Shown: in pieces, positions 1-4,932 of the stretch
Layout of the letters: each line of letters starts with the position of its first letter
Numbering within the stretch: position 1 is the first letter of the stretch
DNA from: Actinomycetes bacterium
GTDB taxonomy: Bacteria; Actinomycetota; Actinomycetes; Propionibacteriales; Propionibacteriaceae
DNA length: 7,724 bases
Assembly (NCBI GenBank): GCA_023437345.1
Contig: JAEZGC010000110.1
Span: 1 to 7,724, forward strand
Direction: 5' to 3'
The notes under the pieces: generated by a model
The model's input: only the letters and a program-made list of their open reading frames with translations
What the model was told of the DNA's origin: nothing
Databases searched by the model: none
Translations under genes and position numbers: made by a program

Positions 1-22
1 CCCCCCCCGCCCCCATAACCCG

Positions 23-46
23 CGGGGGGCCGGGGTCGTCCCCCCG
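23..46 (-). terminator. Weak terminator-like hairpin after the 53-1375 gene
   Basis: Six G (24-29) pair with six C (40-45), closed by a C-G pair (23/46), giving a 7-bp stem with a 10-base loop. It lies just downstream of the stop codon of the minus-strand gene. There is no T-tract after it on that strand; the following bases are G-rich. It may act as a T-less actinobacterial terminator, but a G/C homopolymer stem can arise by chance in this composition. Confidence 0.3.
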
Positions 47-52
47 TCCTGC

Positions 53-1375
53 CTAACCGGCCCTGGGCAGCAGTTCGAACGGCTCGACTGTCGCGAGCGG
101 GTCGATGCAGCGCCGCAGCATCGTCAGCACCCCCTCGCCGAGGCCGTGGACGTCGGCTGCCCGATCCAGGAACCGCAGCAGGCCGTAGTCGCCGCCGCCG
201 AGTTCGAGGTCGGTCGGCCAGCCGCGTGCCGGGTTGGCACGGAAGGTCTGCAGGATCTGCCAGAACGTCAGGTGGTGCGGCCCGCCGGGCAGCACCCGGC
301 CGTCCAGCCGTTCCTTCACCCCCACCTCGGACGGGTGGTCCGGCGCGCCGTCGCCGTCGTCGTCGGGACGGTTCGGCGGGTAGGCCTGGGCGGTGCCGTA
401 CAGGTGGCTCCACCACCCCTTGCGGCCGCCGTAGCGCAGTAGCTGCAGCGCGTGGCAGATCACCCGCGGGTCCCGCTCCACCTCGTCCATGGTGCTGACC
501 GACAGCCCGGCGGCGACGTAGCGGCGGTTCACCGGACGCTCCAGCCGGTGGTCCCACAGCTCGTGCATGAGCGCCGAGGTGGCGAACGTGGCGAACCCGC
601 TGGCGAACGCCGAGCTCGGGAAGCTCTCGCTCGACTTGCCGGTGCCGCTGGTGTGGTAGCCGTGCCAGGCCCGCCAGAAGTAGAACAGCACGCCGTCGGG
701 CTTCCAGTACTGCTGGTCCTCGTCGAGGTAGATCTTGTTCCACGACGCGTAGGACGTGCCGACCGCGCTCTTGGCTGGGTACAGCACCTTGAGCTGGTCC
801 CCGAGCCGGTGCCACGGGTCGTCGGCGGTCAGCCTGTCGATGGTGGTGCGCAGCACGTACCAGATCAGTGCCTGGCGCCGGAACGTGGTGTTGCCGAGTT
901 CGCCGGCCTGCCGGGACGCCACCAGCCGGGTGCCGAGGTCGACGGCCGGCCCGCTGCGCTGGTCGCCGGATTTCCAGATCGTGTACCAGTTGCGGTCGGC
1001 GAAGTCGAGGTTGCCGACGTCGACCATGGTGCCGTCCTCCACCACGAGGTCGGACGCGACCAGCCGCGCCTGCACCCGGAAGAAGCGCGTCCTGCCGTTG
1101 TTCGACTCCGACAGGCTGAAGCTGCCGTCCGGGCCGGTCCGCACCGTGCCCCAGGTCGACCACGGACCGTCCGCCGTGACGTCGGACGCCTGGACCTTGA
1201 CCTCGATGCCCTTCAGCGGACGGTCCACCGGGTACCCCTCGAGCTCGCTCTCCCGGACGCGAAGCCGGCCGGTGATGGTCCACACCTTCGTGCCGCCACC
1301 ACCGCCGCCGCCACCACCCTGGCTGGACGTGCTGCCCGGGCGGGTGCCCACCTGCTGGTCCTTGACCGACTTCAT
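53..1375 (-). CDS. Unknown protein with prealbumin-like domain and degenerate metallopeptidase-like core
   Basis: This is a 440-residue protein that I do not recognise as a named family. Residues 1-19 are hydrophilic, followed by nine glycines (20-28) that look like a flexible linker. Residues about 31-105 resemble a transthyretin/carboxypeptidase-regulatory beta domain: a PLKGIEVKV strand, then TGPDGSFSL, then FFRVQARL. Residues about 205-275 have the layout of a zinc peptidase, but the expected HExxH reads WRAWH (234-238), and the following glutamate helix reads ASGFATF (258-264), with Ser where Glu is expected. HELWDH at 271-276 is not an HExxH motif. A DDDGDGAPD stretch (338-346) resembles an acidic calcium-binding loop. 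There is no signal peptide from this start and no convincing membrane segment. The ATG at 1375 was chosen because GGGGGA sits 6 bases upstream and because longer in-frame starts run into divergent pgi. The reading frame is certain; the fold assignment is inference and the function is unknown. Confidence 0.85.
   Translation of the reverse strand: MKSVKDQQVGTRPGSTSSQGGGGGGGGGTKVWTITGRLRVRESELEGYPVDRPLKGIEVKVQASDVTADGPWSTWGTVRTGPDGSFSLSESNNGRTRFFRVQARLVASDLVVEDGTMVDVGNLDFADRNWYTIWKSGDQRSGPAVDLGTRLVASRQAGELGNTTFRRQALIWYVLRTTIDRLTADDPWHRLGDQLKVLYPAKSAVGTSYASWNKIYLDEDQQYWKPDGVLFYFWRAWHGYHTSGTGKSSESFPSSAFASGFATFATSALMHELWDHRLERPVNRRYVAAGLSVSTMDEVERDPRVICHALQLLRYGGRKGWWSHLYGTAQAYPPNRPDDDGDGAPDHPSEVGVKERLDGRVLPGGPHHLTFWQILQTFRANPARGWPTDLELGGGDYGLLRFLDRAADVHGLGEGVLTMLRRCIDPLATVEPFELLPRAG
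1292..1318 (-). repeat. Poly-glycine codon run (9 Gly)
   Basis: Nine consecutive GGC/GGT codons encode residues 20-28 of the minus-strand protein. The run mixes two codons, so it is a selected or older glycine linker rather than a pure trinucleotide expansion, though slippage could still change its length. It separates a short polar N-terminus from the first beta domain. Confidence 0.85.
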
Positions 1376-1459
1376 GGTTAGTCCCCCAACGCCTGCGAAG
1401 TACTGACCAACCAAGGAGGCGGCCGCCGCCGGCCAGATACACCGGCGGCACAGTCTGGT

Positions 1460-1465
1460 TAGGCT
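1460..1465 (+). promoter_or_regulatory. Putative -10 element of pgi (leaderless transcript)
   Basis: TAGGCT fits the actinobacterial TANNNT -10 consensus. Exactly seven bases separate its last T from the A of the pgi ATG, so the expected transcription start falls on the start codon. No Shine-Dalgarno sequence is present upstream of that ATG, which agrees with leaderless translation. I see no clear -35 hexamer. The -10 also lies inside a GGTT(6)AACC inverted repeat (1457-1470) that could be an operator or chance. Confidence 0.55.
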
Positions 1466-1472
1466 GAACCCC

Positions 1473-3146
1473 ATGAGCGCACCCGTCGATCCGACCGGCA
1501 CCGCCGCCTGGTCCCGCCTCACCGCCCTTCACGCCGACCTGCAGCCCGACCTGCGCGGCTGGTTCGAGGCCGACCCCGGCCGGGCCGACCGGTTCACCTT
1601 GACCGCCGGCGACCTGTTCGTCGACCTGTCGAAGAACCTGCTGACCGACGAGGTGCTGGCCGCCCTGGTCGACCTCGGACGCGAGGTCGGCCTCGAGCAG
1701 CGTCGCGACGCCATGCTGGCCGGGGAGCACATCAACGTCACCGAGGACCGCGCCGTGCTGCACACCGCGCTGCGCCGGCCGCGCGGCGACTCGCTGGTGG
1801 TGGACGGCACCGACGTCGTCGCCGAGGTCCATGAGGTGCTGGACGCGGTGTACGCGTTCGCCCGGCGGGTCCGGTCGGGGGAGTGGGTCGGGGTCACCGG
1901 CCGTCCGATCGAGACGGTGGTGAACATCGGGATCGGCGGCTCCGACCTCGGCCCGGTGATGGTCTACGAGGCGCTCAAGCCGTACCTGGGCGGCGGCCTG
2001 TCGTGCCGCTTCGTCTCCAACATCGACCCTACAGACGTCGCAGAGAAGACCGCCGACCTCGACCCCGAGACGACCCTGTTCATTGTGGCGTCGAAGACCT
2101 TCACCACCCTGGAGACGCTCACCAACGCCCGGCTTGCCCGCGACTGGCTGCTCGGCCGGCTGGTCGGCCACGGCGCGCTCGACGGCTCCGACGAGGCCGC
2201 CCGGCACGCCGTGTCGCGCCACTTCGTCGCGGTCTCCACGGCGCTGGACAAGGTGGCCGATTTCGGCATCGACCCGGCCAACGCCTTCGGCTTCTGGGAC
2301 TGGGTGGGCGGACGGTACTCCGTCGACTCCGCTGTCGGCACCAGCCTGGCGGTGGCGTTCGGGCCTGAGGTGTTCGACGACTTCCTGGCCGGCTTCCACG
2401 CCATCGACGAGCACTTCGCCACCGCGCCGCTGGAGCGCAACGTGCCGGCCCTGATGGGGCTGCTGAACGTCTGGTACGTGAACTTCTTCAAGGCCGGCTC
2501 GCACGCCGTCCTGCCGTACGCGCAGTACCTGCACCGGTTCGCCGCCTACCTGCAGCAGCTCACCATGGAGTCCAACGGCAAGGGGGTGCGGACGGACGGT
2601 TCGCCGGTCACCACCGAGACCGGCGAGGTGTTCTGGGGTGAGCCGGGCACCAACGGCCAGCACGCGTTCTACCAGCTGATCCACCAGGGCACGCAGCTGA
2701 TCCCTGCCGACTTCATAGCCGTCGCCACCCCGGCGCACCCGCTGAAGGACGGCGACGCCGACGTGCACGAGTTGTTCCTGGCCAACTTCTTCGCCCAGAC
2801 CAAGGCGCTGGCGTTCGGCAAGACCGCCGACGAGGTGCGCGCCGAGGGGACCCGGGAGGAGACAGTGCCGGCCCGGGTGTTCGCCGGGAACCGCCCGACC
2901 ACCTCGATCATGGCTCCCCGGCTGACCCCGTCAGTGGTCGGCCAGCTGATCGCGCTGTACGAGCACATCACGTTCACCCAGGGCGTGGTGTGGGGGATCA
3001 ACTCCTTCGACCAGTGGGGCGTCGAGCTGGGCAAGCAGCTGGCGCTGCAGATCGCTCCCGCGGTCGCCGGGGACGCCGATGCGCTGGCCGCCCAGGATCC
3101 GTCCACCCGCAGCCTGGTCGGCTACTACCTGCAGCACCGCGGCTGA
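1473..3146 (+). CDS. pgi: Glucose-6-phosphate isomerase
   Basis: Phosphoglucose isomerase interconverts glucose 6-phosphate and fructose 6-phosphate in the cytoplasm, linking glycolysis/gluconeogenesis with the pentose phosphate and cell-wall sugar pathways. The 557 residues match the family's long bacterial form (about 550). Two SIS-type sugar-phosphate domains are present: the first contains IGIGGSDLGP (152-161) and SKTFTTLET (207-215). The family signature WDWVGGRYS lies at 275-283, and the second signature GINSFDQWGVELGK at 508-521. Catalytic residues align with those known from rabbit and E. coli enzymes: Glu366 in MESNGK, His397 in GTNGQHAFYQ (the same 31-residue spacing as Glu357/His388 in rabbit), and Lys521 near the C-terminus. 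Nothing essential is missing. The ATG has no ribosome binding site and sits seven bases after a -10-like TAGGCT, suggesting leaderless expression. The gene is divergent from the 53-1375 gene and 120 bases ahead of the exporter cassette; co-transcription with that cassette is possible but unlikely. Confidence 0.98.
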   Translation: MSAPVDPTGTAAWSRLTALHADLQPDLRGWFEADPGRADRFTLTAGDLFVDLSKNLLTDEVLAALVDLGREVGLEQRRDAMLAGEHINVTEDRAVLHTALRRPRGDSLVVDGTDVVAEVHEVLDAVYAFARRVRSGEWVGVTGRPIETVVNIGIGGSDLGPVMVYEALKPYLGGGLSCRFVSNIDPTDVAEKTADLDPETTLFIVASKTFTTLETLTNARLARDWLLGRLVGHGALDGSDEAARHAVSRHFVAVSTALDKVADFGIDPANAFGFWDWVGGRYSVDSAVGTSLAVAFGPEVFDDFLAGFHAIDEHFATAPLERNVPALMGLLNVWYVNFFKAGSHAVLPYAQYLHRFAAYLQQLTMESNGKGVRTDGSPVTTETGEVFWGEPGTNGQHAFYQLIHQGTQLIPADFIAVATPAHPLKDGDADVHELFLANFFAQTKALAFGKTADEVRAEGTREETVPARVFAGNRPTTSIMAPRLTPSVVGQLIALYEHITFTQGVVWGINSFDQWGVELGKQLALQIAPAVAGDADALAAQDPSTRSLVGYYLQHRG

Positions 3147-3156
3147 CCCGGACGGC

Positions 3157-3180
3157 GTGTGCCGGGGCAGCCCGGCGCAC
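3157..3180 (+). terminator. Hairpin downstream of pgi, possible T-less terminator
   Basis: A 10-bp stem (3157-3166 with 3171-3180, one G-T wobble) closes a GCAG tetraloop, starting 11 bases after the pgi stop. No T-tract follows; the next bases are GAAAGGG. Hairpins without T-tracts are common candidate terminators in high-GC actinobacteria. The same bases can instead form a different stem with 3189-3201 (see findings), so an attenuator or a processing site is an alternative. Confidence 0.5.
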
Positions 3181-3207
3181 GAAAGGGTGCCCCGGCGTCC
3201 GAACCGT

Positions 3208-3213
3208 TACACT
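3208..3213 (+). promoter_or_regulatory. Candidate -10 element for the exporter cassette
   Basis: TACACT matches TANNNT and lies in the spacer between pgi and the permease gene. Transcription would start near 3220, giving a leader of about 47 bases. No recognisable -35 lies at the usual distance, so this is a weak call supported mainly by its position after the pgi hairpin and before the first cassette gene. Confidence 0.35.
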
Positions 3214-3249
3214 CGCACCTGACACTTGCTGGGCACAGGCCAGCACGAC

Positions 3250-3255
3250 GAGGGG
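3250..3255 (+). promoter_or_regulatory. Probable ribosome binding site of the permease gene
   Basis: GAGGGG lies 11 bases before the ATG at 3267. A second purine patch (AAGG, 3262-3265) is too close to the start to be the main site. This supports the ATG at 3267 over the upstream in-frame GTG at 3159, which would start inside the pgi hairpin and add 36 proline/arginine-rich residues that look non-coding. Confidence 0.5.
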
Positions 3256-3266
3256 AACCGCAAGGC

Positions 3267-4109
3267 ATGAGTCTGGCCGAGCTCGCGGCGCGAAGCGGCC
3301 TGCACCGGGTCGGCGCTCGCCCTCCGTTCGGGACCTATCTGCTACAGACCTGGCGGCGCCGCGACTTCGTGTTCACGATGGCCGAGTACCGGCTGCGGGC
3401 CTCGGTGGAGCAGAACCGGCTCGGGGTGCTCTGGCTCGTGTTGCAGCCAGCCCTGAACGCCATGGTCTACGGCACGATCTTCGGCCTGTTGCAGCGCGAC
3501 CTGCGGCCACCGAACTACGCCGCCCACGTGGTGATCGGCGTGTTCCTGTTCCAGTTCTTCTCCAAGAGCCTCTCCGACGGCGCCAAGTCGATCACCGGGA
3601 ACCAGTCTTTGGTGCAGTCGCTGGCGTTCCCCCGGCTGACGCTGCCGCTGGCCGAGGTCATCGAGCAGTTCCTGTCGTTGCTGCCGTCGCTGGGCCTGCT
3701 CGTCGTGCTGCTGCCGGTGATGGGGATGTGGCCGACCTGGGAGTGGCTGCTGATGTTGCCGCTGCTCGCGTTGTTCACCCTGTTCAACGCCGGGGTGGCG
3801 ATGATCGCAGCGCGGCTCACCGTCCACATCCGCGACCTGACCCAGTTGCTGCCCTACATCTCGCGGATCCTGTTCTACACCTCAGGTGTGCTGTTCAACG
3901 TCGAGCGGGTCCTTGAGGGCCATCCGTGGGCGGTGCGGCTCTTCGACTTCCACCCGATCTACCAGGTGCTGCAGCTGGCCCGCGGGGTGCTGATGGGGGA
4001 GCGGACCAACGACGCCTACTGGGCGTACTTCACGGTCTGGGCGGTGGTCACCTTCGTCGTCGGCCTGTTCTTCTTCTGGGCGGCCGAGGAGCGGTATGGC
4101 CGTGACTGA
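3267..4109 (+). CDS. ABC-2 type polysaccharide/teichoic acid export permease (TagG/Wzm-like)
   Basis: This 280-residue membrane protein is the transmembrane half of an ABC exporter that carries lipid-linked surface glycopolymers to the outer face of the membrane. Family hallmarks include the cytoplasmic amphipathic stretch RRRDFVFTMAEYRLRASVEQ (30-49), then NRLGVLWLVLQPALNAMVYG (50-69) leading into the first membrane helix. About six hydrophobic segments follow (approximately 53-74, 86-99, 133-153, 160-182, 196-212, 254-273), with the conserved HIRDLTQLLPYISRILFYTSG region (187-207) and a DFHPIYQVLQLARG segment (227-240) typical of TagG/Wzm/RfbA permeases. Length is usual for the family. Its stop overlaps the next gene by 14 bases, so translation is probably coupled with the ATPase, as in tagGH and wzm-wzt pairs. 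The adjacent glycerophosphotransferase-like gene suggests a teichoic-acid-like cargo; O-antigen-like or galactan-like polysaccharide is the alternative, since permeases of this family are not diagnostic of substrate. Confidence 0.93.
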   Translation: MSLAELAARSGLHRVGARPPFGTYLLQTWRRRDFVFTMAEYRLRASVEQNRLGVLWLVLQPALNAMVYGTIFGLLQRDLRPPNYAAHVVIGVFLFQFFSKSLSDGAKSITGNQSLVQSLAFPRLTLPLAEVIEQFLSLLPSLGLLVVLLPVMGMWPTWEWLLMLPLLALFTLFNAGVAMIAARLTVHIRDLTQLLPYISRILFYTSGVLFNVERVLEGHPWAVRLFDFHPIYQVLQLARGVLMGERTNDAYWAYFTVWAVVTFVVGLFFFWAAEERYGRD

Positions 4110-4881
4110 CCCAGTGACCCCGGCGACCACGCCCGATCCCGACAAGCCGCGCCGTCCCGTGGTGATCGTCGACGACCTCCACGTGAAGTACCGCGTCTAC
4201 GCCTCCGGCAAGGCAGTCAAGGGCGGACGCGCCGGGGTGCTCGCCGCTGCCAACCGCGGGGTGCGGGTGGTGCACGCCCTCAAGGGGGTGTCCTTCGTCG
4301 CCTACGAGAACGAGTCGATAGGCGTGATCGGCTCCAACGGGTCCGGAAAGTCGACCCTGATGCGAGCCATCACGGGCCTCACCCCGCCCGAATCGGGCGC
4401 CGTCTACGCCTCGTCCCGTCCCAACATGCTGGGGGTCGGCGCGGCCCTGATCGGGGACCTGTCCGGCGACCGCAACATCCGGCTCGGCGGGCTGGCGATG
4501 GGCTTCTCCCGCCGCGAGGTCGAGAGCATGCGCGACCAGATAGTCGACTACGCAGAGCTTCAGGACTTCATAGACCTGCCGATGCGGACGTACTCCTCGG
4601 GCATGCAGGCGCGGCTGAAGTTCTCCATCGCCACGGTGCGCCAGCACGAGATCCTGATCGTGGACGAGGCGCTGGCCGTGGGGGACCGTCGGTTCCGGGC
4701 CCGCAGCGAGGACCGGATCCGCAGCATTCGCGACAACGCCGGCACCGTCTTCCTGGTCTCGCACAGCATGAGCTCGGTGCGAAGCACGTGCAGCCGGGTG
4801 ATCTGGCTGAACAAGGGCGAACTGGTGATGGACGGCCCCACCGACGACGTGGTCACGGCCTACGAGGAATCGCGCCGCTGA
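4096..4881 (+). CDS. ABC exporter ATPase for surface polysaccharide/teichoic acid (TagH/Wzt-like)
   Basis: This 261-residue nucleotide-binding protein powers the permease encoded just upstream. Visible motifs are Walker A GSNGSGKST (79-87), the ABC signature in its export-family form YSSGMQ (166-171), Walker B ILIVDE with the catalytic Glu191 followed by ALAVGD (192-197), and the H-loop His223 in LVSHSM. The roughly 25-residue insert between the first beta strand (VDDLHVKY, 25-32) and HALKGVSF (60-67) is characteristic of the TagH/Wzt/RfbE group. The chain ends soon after the core NBD, so it lacks the C-terminal carbohydrate-binding domain of E. coli O8/O9a Wzt; chain-end recognition by that route is not expected. 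The ATG at 4096 overlaps the permease gene by 14 bases. Three of its isoleucine codons are the rare ATA (4318, 4540, 4570). Confidence in family is high; the transported polymer is inferred from context. Confidence 0.95.
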   Translation: MAVTDPVTPATTPDPDKPRRPVVIVDDLHVKYRVYASGKAVKGGRAGVLAAANRGVRVVHALKGVSFVAYENESIGVIGSNGSGKSTLMRAITGLTPPESGAVYASSRPNMLGVGAALIGDLSGDRNIRLGGLAMGFSRREVESMRDQIVDYAELQDFIDLPMRTYSSGMQARLKFSIATVRQHEILIVDEALAVGDRRFRARSEDRIRSIRDNAGTVFLVSHSMSSVRSTCSRVIWLNKGELVMDGPTDDVVTAYEESRR

Positions 4882-4921
4882 GCCTGCGGCGGCCGGGACA
4901 GCCAGGGCGGCCCAGGCCGCG

Positions 4922-4928
4922 GGAAGGA
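4922..4928 (+). promoter_or_regulatory. Ribosome binding site of the glycerophosphotransferase-like gene
   Basis: GGAAGGA lies four bases before the ATG at 4933 and is the clearest Shine-Dalgarno sequence in the window. It fixes the start of the 639-residue protein and indicates independent initiation 51 bases after the ATPase stop, rather than strict coupling. Confidence 0.65.
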
Positions 4929-4932
4929 CGCG

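Noticed and set aside
1..22. C-rich tract at the left edge as part of a repeat or origin
   Set aside because: It is only a short homopolymer-like stretch at the window boundary, and nothing repeats it elsewhere in the window.
271..558. HELWD (residues 271-275, positions 551-565) in the 53-1375 protein as a true HExxH zinc motif
   Set aside because: The fifth residue is Asp, with His at the sixth position, so the i/i+4 histidine spacing needed for zinc binding is absent. The degenerate WRAWH site fits the surrounding pattern better.
452..1381. Long open frame on the plus strand opposite the 53-1375 gene
   Set aside because: It is rich in Arg, Pro, Ala and Val with no recognisable motif. The opposite strand has the expected G/C third-position pattern and coherent domains, so this is an antisense shadow.
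3159..3266. Extended N-terminus of the permease starting at the GTG at 3159
   Set aside because: The added 36 residues would be encoded by the hairpin region, have no ribosome binding site and are unlike the family N-terminus. The ATG at 3267 gives the usual length.
2990..3916. Plus-strand open frame spanning the end of pgi and most of the permease gene
   Set aside because: It crosses the pgi stop, the hairpin spacer and the permease start in another frame, and its product is Arg/Ala/Pro-rich with no membrane segments or motifs.
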